Source: an uncultured Bacteroidota bacterium (GTDB lineage Bacteria; Bacteroidota; Bacteroidia; Flavobacteriales; Flavobacteriaceae). From it: a stretch of 64,000 nt of DNA. The stretch covers positions 1 through 64,000 of the forward strand of contig CACEAZ010000006.1 in NCBI GenBank assembly GCA_902557655.1. The letters run 5' to 3'. Both the position numbers and the translations under genes were made by a program. Shown one piece after another: positions 51,516 through 62,719 of the stretch; position 1 is the first letter of the stretch; every line of letters starts with the position of its first letter. The notes under the pieces were generated by a model. The model ran no database searches. It saw only the letters and a program-made list of their open reading frames with translations, and was not told where the DNA came from.

Positions 51516-52823
51516 TTAGCTTTTTGACATTTTAAACAGTAAATATATTGATGGAATAAATAATAAGGCAAAAAGTAAAATAGCAAGCCTTATACTTCCC
51601 GTAAATATATCCATAGTTGCATATAATGATGTTCCGATAACAATACTTAGTTTTTGTGAAACATCGTAAAAACTAAAGTAGGAAGTTGAATATTTTTCAT
51701 CAATCAATTTAGAATATGTAGATCTAGAAAGAGATTGTATTCCTCCCATCCCTAAACCTATAAATCCTGCAGCGCAATAGAATTCAAATGGTGTAGAAAC
51801 AAAATAACCAAACAAACAAATTACAGCCCACAAAACATTTATCACTATTAACGTGTTAATGTTTCCAAATCGATTAGATAATTTAGCTCCGAGATAAGCA
51901 CCTGCAGCTGCCAATATTTGAATAACTATAATGGCTATTATTAGACCCGATTGCATAGTTTCCTCATTAGACCAACTAATTTCATTTAAATCTGCGCCAA
52001 AATAACTTGCCAGCAGAATAATAGTTTGAGTAGGTATGGTGAAAATAAAAAATGAGAGCAAAAATATTCTAAGTTTTTTATTTGATTTTAACTGATTTAA
52101 AACATCAATTAACTGATTAAATCCACTCAATAACGTTTTGGACGAGTATAAGTTTGTCTTTTTTATATTATAGTAACTTTTTCCAGGTAAATAGTAAAAG
52201 GAATATTGACTAAAAACTAGCCACCAAATACCAACCAAAACAAATGAAATTTTAACAGCTTGGGTTTTTCCATCAATATTGAAATAATCAGGAAATTGAG
52301 TTAATAATAGGCAGAAAATTAGAAGTATGATACTCCCAAGATAACCTAAAGAATATCCCTTTGCACTAGTAATATCTTGTTCATCTACAGTTGCAATATC
52401 AGGTAAATAAGAATTGTAAAAAACCAAGCTACCCCAAAAACCCACAACTGCGAAGAAATAATAAATCATTCCCAGATCAAAATTATCTAAATCAAAAGTG
52501 TATAGTAAAATGCATGAAATTGCTCCGATGTAGCAGAAAATCTGCATAAATAATTTTTTATAACCTGTATGATCTGCAATACCAGATAATATTGGAGAAA
52601 TTACTGCTAAAATTATAAAAGTAAATGAAGACACATAGCCAATAAATGCGTCGTTTTCAATTGAATTGAGCCAAAGGAAATCAACAGGTTCACCCTTTGT
52701 AATACTTTTGAAGTAGATAGGAAAAATTGCTGTAGAAATAACAAGTGGATACACAGAGTTTGCCCAGTCATAAAAGGCCCAAGCATTTAATAATTTTTTA
52801 TCTCCTTTTTTATAAAGTCTCAT
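51516..52823 (-). CDS. MFS transporter, UMF1 family
   Basis: LLNAWAFYDWANSVYPLVISTAIFPIYF, GFIGLGMGGIQSLSRSTYSKLI. Confidence 0.9.
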   Translation of the reverse strand: MRLYKKGDKKLLNAWAFYDWANSVYPLVISTAIFPIYFKSITKGEPVDFLWLNSIENDAFIGYVSSFTFIILAVISPILSGIADHTGYKKLFMQIFCYIGAISCILLYTFDLDNFDLGMIYYFFAVVGFWGSLVFYNSYLPDIATVDEQDITSAKGYSLGYLGSIILLIFCLLLTQFPDYFNIDGKTQAVKISFVLVGIWWLVFSQYSFYYLPGKSYYNIKKTNLYSSKTLLSGFNQLIDVLNQLKSNKKLRIFLLSFFIFTIPTQTIILLASYFGADLNEISWSNEETMQSGLIIAIIVIQILAAAGAYLGAKLSNRFGNINTLIVINVLWAVICLFGYFVSTPFEFYCAAGFIGLGMGGIQSLSRSTYSKLIDEKYSTSYFSFYDVSQKLSIVIGTSLYATMDIFTGSIRLAILLFALLFIPSIYLLFKMSKS

Positions 52824-52898
52824 TTAATTAAAATAAATTTGCAGTGTTATAAAGAGTTATTAATATAATAATATTTTAATCATTTATTTAACTTAATT

Positions 52899-53399
52899 AT
52901 GATGAAAAATTACTTACTGTCATTTATTTTACTTTTTACAGCTACAACTAAACTTATATCTCAAAATAAATCATATTCAAAAGACAAAATAATGAGTGAA
53001 AAAAAAATAATTAAATCTGATAAGGAATGGAAAGAAATTCTAAGCGAAGAAGAATTTCATATTTTAAGAAATAAAGGGACAGAATACCCGCATACAGGAA
53101 AATACAACCTTCATTTTGAAAATGGTGTTTATAATTGTAATGGCTGCAATACTCCATTATTTGAAAGTGATCAAAAATTTGAATCTGATTGTGGTTGGCC
53201 AAGTTTTGACGATGCAATAGAGGGTGCTGTGAAATATGTTGATGATTTTTCTCATAACATGGTAAGAACAGAAATTGTATGTGTTAGATGTGACGGTCAT
53301 TTAGGTCATGTTTTTGATGATGGACCCACGGATACAGGTAAAAGGTATTGTGTAAATTCAATCAGTATAGATTTTAATAAAAACCCAAATAAAAAATAA
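52899..53399 (+). CDS. msrB: Peptide-methionine (R)-S-oxide reductase MsrB with N-terminal signal sequence
   Basis: CNGCNTPLFESDQKFESDCGWPSF, CVRCDGHLGHVFDDGP, RYCVNSISI. Confidence 0.95.
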   Translation: MMKNYLLSFILLFTATTKLISQNKSYSKDKIMSEKKIIKSDKEWKEILSEEEFHILRNKGTEYPHTGKYNLHFENGVYNCNGCNTPLFESDQKFESDCGWPSFDDAIEGAVKYVDDFSHNMVRTEIVCVRCDGHLGHVFDDGPTDTGKRYCVNSISIDFNKNPNKK

Positions 53400-53402
53400 T
53401 AT

Positions 53403-54779
53403 ATGAGTAATTATGATGTAATAGTTTTAGGAAGTGGTCCGGGGGGATATGTTACTGCAATTAGAGCTTCTCAATTAGGCTTAAAAACTGCAGTTGTAGA
53501 AAAAGAAAGTTTAGGTGGTGTTTGTTTGAATTGGGGCTGTATTCCTACAAAAGCTTTATTAAAATCAGCACAGGTATTTGAATACTTAAATCACGCTGAT
53601 GATTATGGGTTATCCGCTGACAATGTAACTCAAGATTTTAAAAAAATTATTGGAAGAAGCAGAAATGTCGCATCTGGAATGAGTAAAGGTGTTACTTTTT
53701 TAATGAAGAAAAATAAAATTGATGTACTTAAAGGATTTGGCAAAGTGAAAAAAAACAATATCGTTTCGGTGGATGGCAATGAATATACTGCTAAACATAT
53801 AATTATAGCAACTGGTGCAAGATCTAGGGTCCTACCCTCGATTGAGCAGGATGGAAAACAAATTATCGGTTATCGTGAAGCAATGACTTTAGAAAAACAA
53901 CCAAAGAGCATTACAATTGTTGGCTCTGGTGCAATTGGAATTGAATTTGCATATTTCTATAACAGTTTAGGTACTGATGTAACTGTTGTTGAATACTTGC
54001 CAAATATTGTCCCTTTAGAAGACAGTGATATTTCAAAAGAATTAGAAAAATCATTCAAAAAGAAGGGTATAAAAATTATGACATCATCTGAAGTAATGTC
54101 TGTTGAGAAAACCAAAAATAAAGTGATCGCACTGGTTAAAAATAATGGAGAAGAAATAAAGATTGAATCTGAAATTCTCCTTTCAGCAGTTGGAATTAAA
54201 TCTAACATAGAAAATATTGGATTAGAAGAAGTTGGGATTGCAACAGATAAGGATAAAATCCTAGTTGATAAATATTATTCTACTAATATACCTGGATACT
54301 ATGCGATTGGCGATGTAGTAGCAGGTCCAGCTTTGGCTCATGTTGCTTCTGCTGAAGGAATACTATGTGTTGAAAAAATTGCTGGTCATAATGTTACTCC
54401 TATTGATTATGGAAATATCCCTGGATGTACTTATTGCAGTCCTGAAATATCAAGTGTTGGATTAACCGAGAAACAAGCAATTGAAAAAGGTTATAAAATT
54501 AAAGTTGGAAAATTTCCGTTTTCTGCTTCTGGTAAAGCTAGCGCTTCAGGGACAAAAGAAGGATTTGTCAAGGTAATATTTGACGAAAAATACGGTGAAT
54601 GGCTTGGATGTCATATGATTGGATCTGGTGTTACAGATATGATAGCTGAAGCAGTATTGGGTAGAAAACTTGAAACAACAGGAACGGAAGTCTTAAAAGC
54701 TATTCATCCACATCCGACAATGTCAGAGGCTGTAATGGAAGCTGTTGCAGATGCATATGATGAGGTTATTCATCTTTAG
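53403..54779 (+). CDS. lpdA: Dihydrolipoyl dehydrogenase
   Basis: GSGPGGYVTAIRASQLG, GGVCLNWGCIPTKALL, AIHPHPTMSE. Confidence 0.97.
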   Translation: MSNYDVIVLGSGPGGYVTAIRASQLGLKTAVVEKESLGGVCLNWGCIPTKALLKSAQVFEYLNHADDYGLSADNVTQDFKKIIGRSRNVASGMSKGVTFLMKKNKIDVLKGFGKVKKNNIVSVDGNEYTAKHIIIATGARSRVLPSIEQDGKQIIGYREAMTLEKQPKSITIVGSGAIGIEFAYFYNSLGTDVTVVEYLPNIVPLEDSDISKELEKSFKKKGIKIMTSSEVMSVEKTKNKVIALVKNNGEEIKIESEILLSAVGIKSNIENIGLEEVGIATDKDKILVDKYYSTNIPGYYAIGDVVAGPALAHVASAEGILCVEKIAGHNVTPIDYGNIPGCTYCSPEISSVGLTEKQAIEKGYKIKVGKFPFSASGKASASGTKEGFVKVIFDEKYGEWLGCHMIGSGVTDMIAEAVLGRKLETTGTEVLKAIHPHPTMSEAVMEAVADAYDEVIHL

Positions 54780-55191
54780 TGAATGATTGAATTGCTAAAT
54801 CATAAGATTTAAGTCCAAAACCACAAATAACCCCCTGAACATTCTTAGAAATTAGAGACTTATGTCTTATTTCTTCCCTGGAGTAAATATTGGAGATATG
54901 AACCTCAATCACTGGGGTTTCAATTGCAGATATTGCATCTGCAATTCCAACAGATGTATGTGTGTAAGCCGCTGCATTTAAAATTATGCCCGAATATGAA
55001 AAGCCAACTTCCTGTAACTTATCAATTATTTCACCTTCAATATTGGATTGATAGTAATCAATTTGAAAAGCAGGATATGACTTTTTAAGCTCAACAAGAT
55101 AGTTTTCGAAAGATACGTCGCCATAAATACTGGTTTCTCTTTTCCCTAAAAGATTTAAATTTGGTCCGTTTATGATGATAATATTTTTCAT
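54766..55191 (-). CDS. aroQ: Type II 3-dehydroquinate dehydratase
   Basis: INGPNLNLLGKRE, ILNAAAYTHTSVGIADAI, EVHISNIYSREEIRHKS. Confidence 0.96.
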   Translation of the reverse strand: MKNIIIINGPNLNLLGKRETSIYGDVSFENYLVELKKSYPAFQIDYYQSNIEGEIIDKLQEVGFSYSGIILNAAAYTHTSVGIADAISAIETPVIEVHISNIYSREEIRHKSLISKNVQGVICGFGLKSYDLAIQSFTKDE

Positions 55192-55229
55192 TTCGTAAAT
55201 TTATTAAAATTAGAATATATTAATACAAT

Positions 55230-56135
55230 ATGAACTGGAAAGATTCAATTAATGATTTTAAAGATTATTTAAGAATCGAAAGAGGTTTAAGCAACAACTC
55301 TGTTTTAAGTTATGAAAATGATTTAAAAAAGTTAAGTACTTTTTTAAATAGTAAAGGAGAAGAAATAAAACCTGTTGACGTAAATTCAGATTTAATTAAA
55401 GAATTTATATACAATGTTTCAAAAGAAATAAAATCTAATTCTCAATCTAGAGTAATATCCGGTATTAGAAGTTTTTTTGACTATCTATTATTTGAAGGAT
55501 TAATTGAATCAAATCCTGTAATCAATATTGAGTCCCCAAAATTGAGCAGAAAATTACCAAGTACACTTTCAGAAAATGAGATAAATATCTTAATTAAAAA
55601 CATTGATAAAAATAAAAATGAATCTGAAAGAAATATTGCTATTATTGAAACATTATATGGTTGTGGTTTGAGAGTTAGCGAACTAATTGGATTGAAAATT
55701 TCAGATTTGTTTTTTGACGAAGATTTTATAAAAGTAACTGGTAAAGGAAACAAACAAAGATTGGTGCCTGTAAGTCCTGTAAATAAGATCTATATCAACA
55801 ATTATCTTAATAATTCAAGAAAAAAAATAAAAATTGATTCGTTATTTTCCGATATTTTATTTTTAAACCGAAGAGGTAAGTCTTTAACACGTGCTATGAT
55901 TTTTACAATTATTAAGGATCTTGCTAAAATTTCAGGAATTAAAAAAAATATTTCACCTCATACCTTTAGGCATTCATTTGCAACACATTTACTTGAAAAC
56001 GGAGCAGATTTAAAAACAATTCAACAATTATTGGGTCATGAAAGTATTACAACAACTGAAATATACATGCACCTGGATAACAAAGCATTGATAAAAGTAA
56101 TGAGTAAATTTCATCCAAGATCTAAAACTACTTAG
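55230..56135 (+). CDS. xerD: Site-specific tyrosine recombinase XerD
   Basis: [58 protein letters not shown]. Confidence 0.93.
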   Translation: MNWKDSINDFKDYLRIERGLSNNSVLSYENDLKKLSTFLNSKGEEIKPVDVNSDLIKEFIYNVSKEIKSNSQSRVISGIRSFFDYLLFEGLIESNPVINIESPKLSRKLPSTLSENEINILIKNIDKNKNESERNIAIIETLYGCGLRVSELIGLKISDLFFDEDFIKVTGKGNKQRLVPVSPVNKIYINNYLNNSRKKIKIDSLFSDILFLNRRGKSLTRAMIFTIIKDLAKISGIKKNISPHTFRHSFATHLLENGADLKTIQQLLGHESITTTEIYMHLDNKALIKVMSKFHPRSKTT

Positions 56136-57729
56136 CAATATTTACTGATCTTGTTTCCCTTATTACAGTAACTTTTACTTGGCCTGGGTAAGTCATATCA
56201 GTTTGAATCTTCTGAGAAATCTTAAATGACAATTCTGATGACTGATTATCATTTACTTTATCACTCTCTACCATCACTCTAAGTTCTCTTCCGGCCTGTA
56301 TTGCGTAAGCTTTTTCAACACCATCAAATTCCAATGCAATTTCCTCTAGATTTTTTAATCTCTCTATATATGAATCTAAAACCTGTCTTCTTGCGCCAGG
56401 TCTAGCTCCTGACATTGCATCACAAACCTGAACAATTGGTGATATCAAACAGTTCATTTCAATTTCATCATGATGTGCGCCAATTGCATTACAAACATCA
56501 GGGGTCTCTCCAAATTTTTCGGCCCATTGCATTCCTAAAATAGCATGAGGAGTCTCAATATCTTTTTCAATACTTGGGACTTTACCTATATCATGAAGTA
56601 GACCTGCTCTTTTAGCTGATTTAGGATCTATACCCATCTCAGAAGACATTATTGCACATAGTTTAGCAACCTCTTTAGAATGTTGTAATAAATTTTGACC
56701 ATAGGAAGATCTGTATTTCATTCTTCCCACATATTTAATTAATTCCGGGTGTAATCGGTTTATACCGAGATCAATAACTGTTCTTTTACCAACATCAATA
56801 ATTTCTTGATCAATCTCTTTTTTTGTTTTTTTAACAACTTCTTCGATTCTTGCAGGATGAATTCTTCCATCTTTTACTAATTTATATAAAGACATTCTTG
56901 CAATTTCTCTTCTAATAGAATCAAAACAGGAAAGAATAATTGCTTCTGGGGTATCATCAACAATAATTTCTACTCCAGTGGCTGCTTCTAATGCTCTAAT
57001 ATTTCTTCCTTCCCTTCCAATTATTCTTCCTTTTAAATCATCCGATTCAATATTAAAAACTGAAACCGTATTGTCGATTGCTTCTTCTGCCCCAATTCTT
57101 TGAATTGTATTTAAGATAATTTTTTTAGCATCTTGTTTAACAGATAATTCAGCTTCTTCCATTTTCTCCTTTGCATATAATAGGGCATCGTTTTCTGCAT
57201 CTTTTTTTAATGATTCTAAAATACTTTCCTTTGCTTCTGACTCGGTTAAGCCAGAGATAACTTCAAGTTGCTTTATTTGCTTTTTTCTAACTATTTCCAA
57301 CTCATCCTCTTTTTTATTCAGAGCAGATATTTTAGTATCAAGGTTTTTTGACTTTTGCTCTAGTTCAGAATTTAAAAGCTCCTGTTTATTAAGTACGGTT
57401 TCAATCTTTGATTCTTTTAAAGAAATCTCTCTTTCAACTATCTTAATTTTATCTTCTCTTGAAAAGATGATTTTTTCATGTTCAGATTTTAATTCTAAAA
57501 ATTTTTCCTTTGCTTGAATAATCTTGTTCTTTTTGACACTCTCTCCTTTTTCATTAGCATCATCAATAATTCGTTGAGCATCTTTTTTTGCTTTGTTAAT
57601 TAGCCCTAAAGATTTGTTTTTGTTAAGTAATTTTAAAAATGCCAAACCCAGCACAAAACCTATTAGTAATGAAATAATCACATTTGTTGTTATATCCATA
57701 TTAAAATTTATTAAATAAAAAACCCACAA
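56128..57729 (-). CDS. rny: Ribonuclease Y (likely start 57699, MDITTNVI)
   Basis: N-terminal TM + coiled coil, KH domain [44 protein letters not shown]. Confidence 0.96.
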   Translation of the reverse strand: MWVFYLINFNMDITTNVIISLLIGFVLGLAFLKLLNKNKSLGLINKAKKDAQRIIDDANEKGESVKKNKIIQAKEKFLELKSEHEKIIFSREDKIKIVEREISLKESKIETVLNKQELLNSELEQKSKNLDTKISALNKKEDELEIVRKKQIKQLEVISGLTESEAKESILESLKKDAENDALLYAKEKMEEAELSVKQDAKKIILNTIQRIGAEEAIDNTVSVFNIESDDLKGRIIGREGRNIRALEAATGVEIIVDDTPEAIILSCFDSIRREIARMSLYKLVKDGRIHPARIEEVVKKTKKEIDQEIIDVGKRTVIDLGINRLHPELIKYVGRMKYRSSYGQNLLQHSKEVAKLCAIMSSEMGIDPKSAKRAGLLHDIGKVPSIEKDIETPHAILGMQWAEKFGETPDVCNAIGAHHDEIEMNCLISPIVQVCDAMSGARPGARRQVLDSYIERLKNLEEIALEFDGVEKAYAIQAGRELRVMVESDKVNDNQSSELSFKISQKIQTDMTYPGQVKVTVIRETRSVNIAK

Positions 57730-57754
57730 AAGTCATTTTATTTAAACTCCATTT

Positions 57755-57860
57755 TAACAGGTTTAGGGCTACAAGACTGATCAAAAATCTGAGTAAATCA
57801 GCACGATTTAACAATCTAAACTCACCCTTCTTAATTGATTAGCGTTGAGTTTACAAAAAA
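57755..57860 (-). ncRNA. Candidate 6S-like (6S-Flavo?) structured RNA between zapA and rny
   Basis: ~170-nt non-coding gap in an otherwise compact region; long-range pairing TAAACTC with GAGTTTA, nested GTTTAG/CTAAAC and CTGAT/ATCAG stems; zapA-linked location. Confidence 0.4.
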
Positions 57861-57897
57861 AACTAATGTAGGCAGTTTATTAAACTACAATATAAAA

Positions 57898-58185
57898 CTA
57901 GTCAGTTTGATCAAAAGATTTAATTAATTCAGAAATTTTAACTTCCACATCATTTAAAATATTTTTTTCGTCTAAACTTTCTTGTTTTTTACTAGATGCT
58001 ATTTGCAATGCACACATAGCCAATGCATCTTGTTTGTCCTGAACAGAATAATTCTGTTCAAATTTTTTAATCAAATTATTTATTTGTTGAGCTGCCAGCC
58101 TTAAACCTTCTTCTTGTGAAGGGCTTATTGTCAAAGGATAAACCCTATTAGCAACAGAAAGTTTAATTTTTAACTTATTGCTCAT
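57898..58185 (-). CDS. zapA: Cell division protein ZapA
   Basis: LKIKLSVANRVYPLTISPSQEEGLRLAAQQINNLI, ALAMCALQIA. Confidence 0.9.
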   Translation of the reverse strand: MSNKLKIKLSVANRVYPLTISPSQEEGLRLAAQQINNLIKKFEQNYSVQDKQDALAMCALQIASSKKQESLDEKNILNDVEVKISELIKSFDQTD

Positions 58186-58188
58186 AAA

Positions 58189-58479
58189 TTAGTCTGATAA
58201 TTGAGAAATGCATAAATCTATCTCTTTAATTAATAGATTTATCTCATTTCTTGTCTCATTAATATTATTTTTACTGCCCGAGATAGTGTTAGCTACTTTC
58301 AGTGCTTTAAACCTTTCATCTAGTAGTTTAAAATTGTTCACGGCGTCATCTTTTTCATCGGATAATATTACATTTTGAGCTCTTAACTTATCATTCATAT
58401 TTCTTAGGTTTGATATTTCTAAGATATTTTCTTTGATTTTGTTTTCTAAATCCGCTAAAAGAGCATTAATTTTATCCAT
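58189..58479 (-). CDS. Small coiled-coil protein upstream of zapA
   Basis: 96-aa, heptad-rich ORF directly abutting zapA. Confidence 0.7.
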   Translation of the reverse strand: MDKINALLADLENKIKENILEISNLRNMNDKLRAQNVILSDEKDDAVNNFKLLDERFKALKVANTISGSKNNINETRNEINLLIKEIDLCISQLSD

Positions 58480-58571
58480 AGCAAAACACTATGTAGCAAA
58501 TTTAACATTCAAAATTAAATTTTCAGAGTTTTTCATTTAATAATTCTATAATAATATTATTTTAGTTTGTA

Positions 58572-60272
58572 ATGAGAGTTGGTTTATTTCTGATTGCCGT
58601 TTTAATAAATTTGAACATTTGGTCACAAAATTCTGGTGACTACCCTCTTGATATTCCAATTATTTTGTCAAGTAGTTTTGGAGAATTAAGACCTAATCAT
58701 TTTCATGCAGGAATCGATATAAAAACAAAAGGAATTGAAGGCTTTAAAATCTATTCCATTGGTGATGGATACATAAGTAGACTTCAAATTACACATGGAG
58801 GTAACGGAAAAGCTATATACATCAAACACGATAATGGTCAGTCTAGTGTTTATGCACATCTTCAAAAATTTTCCCCTAGAATTGAAAAGATAGTTAAGGA
58901 AATTCAATATACTAATCAATCATATACTTTTAGAAAGTATCCAAAAAAAAATGAGTTTAGAATTTCTAGTAAAGAAATGATTGGGCTAACAGGAAATACC
59001 GGCAGAAGCACTGCACCTCATCTTCATTATGAGCTAAGAGATGAAAAGGATAGACCAATAAACCCCATGAAGTTTAAGTCATACTCTGTTAATGACACTA
59101 TATCGCCAATTCTATTGGGAGTTTTTTATAAAAATTTTAGAATTGACAACAAAGGTGCTTTTCAATATGATCAATCAGGTTTTTCAAAATTAAAAATTAA
59201 AAAAATTAACTCCTCATTATATATAGCTGATACTTTAAAAACTAATGGATTTATTAGTTTTGGTGTCAATAGTTATGATAAAATGAATAATACTCAAAAT
59301 AAAATGGGGTTATCAAAAATCATATCAAAAAATAACGGAAAAATTATATTTGAAATTGATTTTAATAAATTCTCTTTTGACGAATGGCATCATATAAATA
59401 ATTTCATTGATTACTCCACTTATAAAAAATCAAACTTTAGAATTCAAAAGTTGTTCATCGAAGACTCTAACCCTTTAAGCATGTATAAAAGGGATTTAGG
59501 CAATGGAATCATAGAAATTAAAAATGAGGACTTAACCTCTATCTATAATATTAAGTTGTATGATTATAATGATAATTTAACCGAAGTTTTAATCCCGATT
59601 ACTGCAATTGAAAAAAGTTATGATGAAGGTAAAAAAATTGGTTTAAAAGATATAGTTAAAATTAATAATGATAGTACTTATAAATTTGATTTAAATAATT
59701 CATCGATACATATTTCAAAAAACACATTTTATCATAACACTGCTATTGAAATTTACAATAAAGAAGAAATTTTACATGTAGATCAAGATACTATTCCTTT
59801 ACTAAAACCAATTACAATTAAATTTGATGTAAAACGTTATAATGAATCAATAAAAGACAGAATGTTTGTAGCAAAAATTGGTAAGGAAAATAATTATTCA
59901 TTTATTTCAAATAAAAGAGATAATGATAAAATTATCGCAAAAATTAAAACTTTAGGCGACTATAAAATTAAATTGGACACCATACCTCCGTCAATTAAAA
60001 TTTTAAATTTAGAAGACAATCAATGGGTGTCAGACTTAAAAAAATTAAAAGTTTATATTTCTGATAAATCTTCTGGAATTAAATCATATAACGGATGGAT
60101 TAACGACCAATGGATTCTATTAGAATATAATCCCTCAAAAGGATTGCTTACATATGATTTTAACGACAATATAAATTCATCAAATACTAGAAATGATTTA
60201 TCTATAAAAATCGAAGATAATGCAGGAAATATTTCAGAGTTAAATAAAGTTTTTTACAGAGAAATCAAATGA
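58572..60272 (+). CDS. M23-family metallopeptidase (LytM domain), secreted
   Basis: Signal peptide, NHFHAGIDIKTKG, VYAHLQKF, GRSTAPHLHYELRD. Confidence 0.92.
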   Translation: MRVGLFLIAVLINLNIWSQNSGDYPLDIPIILSSSFGELRPNHFHAGIDIKTKGIEGFKIYSIGDGYISRLQITHGGNGKAIYIKHDNGQSSVYAHLQKFSPRIEKIVKEIQYTNQSYTFRKYPKKNEFRISSKEMIGLTGNTGRSTAPHLHYELRDEKDRPINPMKFKSYSVNDTISPILLGVFYKNFRIDNKGAFQYDQSGFSKLKIKKINSSLYIADTLKTNGFISFGVNSYDKMNNTQNKMGLSKIISKNNGKIIFEIDFNKFSFDEWHHINNFIDYSTYKKSNFRIQKLFIEDSNPLSMYKRDLGNGIIEIKNEDLTSIYNIKLYDYNDNLTEVLIPITAIEKSYDEGKKIGLKDIVKINNDSTYKFDLNNSSIHISKNTFYHNTAIEIYNKEEILHVDQDTIPLLKPITIKFDVKRYNESIKDRMFVAKIGKENNYSFISNKRDNDKIIAKIKTLGDYKIKLDTIPPSIKILNLEDNQWVSDLKKLKVYISDKSSGIKSYNGWINDQWILLEYNPSKGLLTYDFNDNINSSNTRNDLSIKIEDNAGNISELNKVFYREIK

Positions 60273-62719
60273 TAAAATATTGTCTTACATTAATTTATTT
60301 TCTACTATCAACCATAGTTTATAGTCAAGAATCTATTATTACAGGGTTGATTTTAGATGAAAATAATTTACCTATACAGAGTGTAAATATTTCTATTGGT
60401 GAAAATATTGGTTCGGTAAGTGATGAAAATGGATATTATAAACTTAAAATAAGTTCTGATAAAATACATGAAGTAATATTTACCCATATAAACTTTGAAA
60501 AAGTAAAAATATCAGTTCAGTTAGACGATAAAGAAGTATTTGAATTCAACCCTGTGTTAAGTCAAAAATTTGAACAAATTTCTGAAGTTGTTATAAATAG
60601 TAATTCCAGGACCAGAATAAAATCAATATTAAACCTCTCACCTAAAAAATTAAGAAATATCAAAGGAGTTCAACCTGGAATTGAAAATATATTAAAAACC
60701 TTACCAGGTGTTAGTATAAATAATGAAATGAGTTCTCAATACTCTGTTAGAGGAGGTAATTTTGATGAAAATCTCATATACGTTAATGGAATCGAAATAT
60801 ACAGGCCTTTATTGGTAAGATCAGGGCAACAGGAAGGATTAAGTTTTGTGAATTCTGAAATGACTGAAAATGTAAATTTTTCATCCGGTGGTTTTGAATC
60901 AAAATACGGAGATAAAATGTCATCAGTCTTGGATATTAAATATAGGGTGCCAAAGAATAATGATCTCAGATTAAATTCTAGCTTACTTGGTGCAAGTATT
61001 GTTTCAGATAATGTGATGAAGGATGGTAAAATAACCAATATGTTAGGAATAAGGTACAGAAATAATAGTTTGCTGGTTAATTCAAAGGAAACTAATTCAA
61101 ATTTCAGACCTTCTTTCTTTGATGTCCAAAATTACCTAAATTTTAATATTAATGAAAAATTAAATATTGGAAGTATTTTAAATTATTCTAATAACATATA
61201 TAATTTTAAACCCGTAAACAGACAAACTAATTTTGGTACATTAGAAGATCCCTTAGCCTTAGTTATATTTTATCAAGGTGAAGAAAAAGATAATTATATA
61301 AGTTATTTTAATTCAATTTTTGTTGATTATAAGTTAAACCCATTAACTACAATAAATTTAACATCTTCTTATTATAATTCAAACGAGAAAGAATATTATG
61401 ATATTCTCGCCCAATATAATTTGGCTGAAGTAAACAATAATATCGGAAGTGAAGATTTAGGGGAAATTGAATTTAGTCAAGGCGTCGGAAGTCAACTTAA
61501 TCATGCAAGAAATGATTTAAATGCTCAAATATTCAATATAGAATCTAAAATTAAACTGATCAGAGAAAAAAATGAATTTAATATATCTTTTAAATATTCT
61601 GACGAAAAGATAAATGATAGAATAGTTGAATGGGAAGTTATTGATTCTGCAGGTTATTTAATAGATCCTCCATTCATCATAAATCTATCTGAACAACCTT
61701 ATGATGCCAACGAAGGCCCTATAGTTCCATTTCAAAATATTAGATCAACAACTAATACAAAAATTAATAGATTTCAATCCTATATTCAATGGGAAAATGA
61801 AAGTTATTTAAGTGACAATAAGATCTTTTATAATCTTGGTCTTAGATATCATGCATGGAGGGTAAACTCAAACCGATTTAAATCAATTTTTAGCCCTAGA
61901 CTACAGATAAGTTTAATCCCAAAAAATAATCCAAATATGATATACAGATTAAAGTATGGGATTTATAACCAGCCGCCATTTTATAAAGAATTAAGAGCAA
62001 ATGATGGCTCTTTAAACTCAAATGTTGAAGCTCAAAAGTCAACTCATTATGTGTTGTCAAATGAATATAATTTTGATATGTGGAATAGATCATTTAAACT
62101 AACATCCGAAATATATTATAAAGACTTAGAAAATGTAAACCCATACACTCTAGAGAATGTTAGAATTAGATATTCAGCCACTAATAATACTGAAGCTTAT
62201 GCATATGGTTTGGATTTTAGGATTAATGGAGAGTTTGTTAAGGGTACAGAGTCATGGTTTAGTTTTGGGTATTTAAAAACAGAGGAAAATATTAACAACA
62301 GAGGCTTCATCTCTAGACCAACTGATCAAAGATTAAAGTTTGGTGTTCTTTTTCAAGATTATGTACCAAACATACCTAAACTTAAAATGTTTATAAATCT
62401 AATTTATAATACTGGATTACCTGGCGGGTCGCCTAGTTATTCAGATCCTTATGAGTATTTAAACAGACTGCCTGATTACAAAAGAGCTGATATGGGTATT
62501 TCTTATGAAATCTCAAATAAAACAATTAGTAATAGTAATCAAAACTTCATGAATAAAATCGATAAAATTTCTATTGGTTTTGAGATTTTCAATATGTTTA
62601 ACATGCAAAACTCCATCACTAATACTTGGGTAAGAGATGTTTACACCAAAAGACAATTTAGCATCCCAAATTATCTAACACCAAGAATATTTAATCTGAA
62701 TTTAGATATTGATTTTTAA
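60269..62719 (+). CDS. TonB-dependent outer-membrane receptor with N-terminal carboxypeptidase-like regulatory domain
   Basis: GLILDENNLPIQSVNISI...DENGYYKLKI; plug domain LPGVSINNEMSSQYSVRGGNFDENLIYVNGIEI; C-terminal beta-barrel. Confidence 0.92.
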   Translation: MIKYCLTLIYFLLSTIVYSQESIITGLILDENNLPIQSVNISIGENIGSVSDENGYYKLKISSDKIHEVIFTHINFEKVKISVQLDDKEVFEFNPVLSQKFEQISEVVINSNSRTRIKSILNLSPKKLRNIKGVQPGIENILKTLPGVSINNEMSSQYSVRGGNFDENLIYVNGIEIYRPLLVRSGQQEGLSFVNSEMTENVNFSSGGFESKYGDKMSSVLDIKYRVPKNNDLRLNSSLLGASIVSDNVMKDGKITNMLGIRYRNNSLLVNSKETNSNFRPSFFDVQNYLNFNINEKLNIGSILNYSNNIYNFKPVNRQTNFGTLEDPLALVIFYQGEEKDNYISYFNSIFVDYKLNPLTTINLTSSYYNSNEKEYYDILAQYNLAEVNNNIGSEDLGEIEFSQGVGSQLNHARNDLNAQIFNIESKIKLIREKNEFNISFKYSDEKINDRIVEWEVIDSAGYLIDPPFIINLSEQPYDANEGPIVPFQNIRSTTNTKINRFQSYIQWENESYLSDNKIFYNLGLRYHAWRVNSNRFKSIFSPRLQISLIPKNNPNMIYRLKYGIYNQPPFYKELRANDGSLNSNVEAQKSTHYVLSNEYNFDMWNRSFKLTSEIYYKDLENVNPYTLENVRIRYSATNNTEAYAYGLDFRINGEFVKGTESWFSFGYLKTEENINNRGFISRPTDQRLKFGVLFQDYVPNIPKLKMFINLIYNTGLPGGSPSYSDPYEYLNRLPDYKRADMGISYEISNKTISNSNQNFMNKIDKISIGFEIFNMFNMQNSITNTWVRDVYTKRQFSIPNYLTPRIFNLNLDIDF

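Noticed and set aside
55230-56135. XerD recombinase as a sign of a mobile element
   Set aside because: Chromosomal XerD adjacent to aroQ with no cargo genes or terminal repeats; housekeeping dimer-resolution enzyme.
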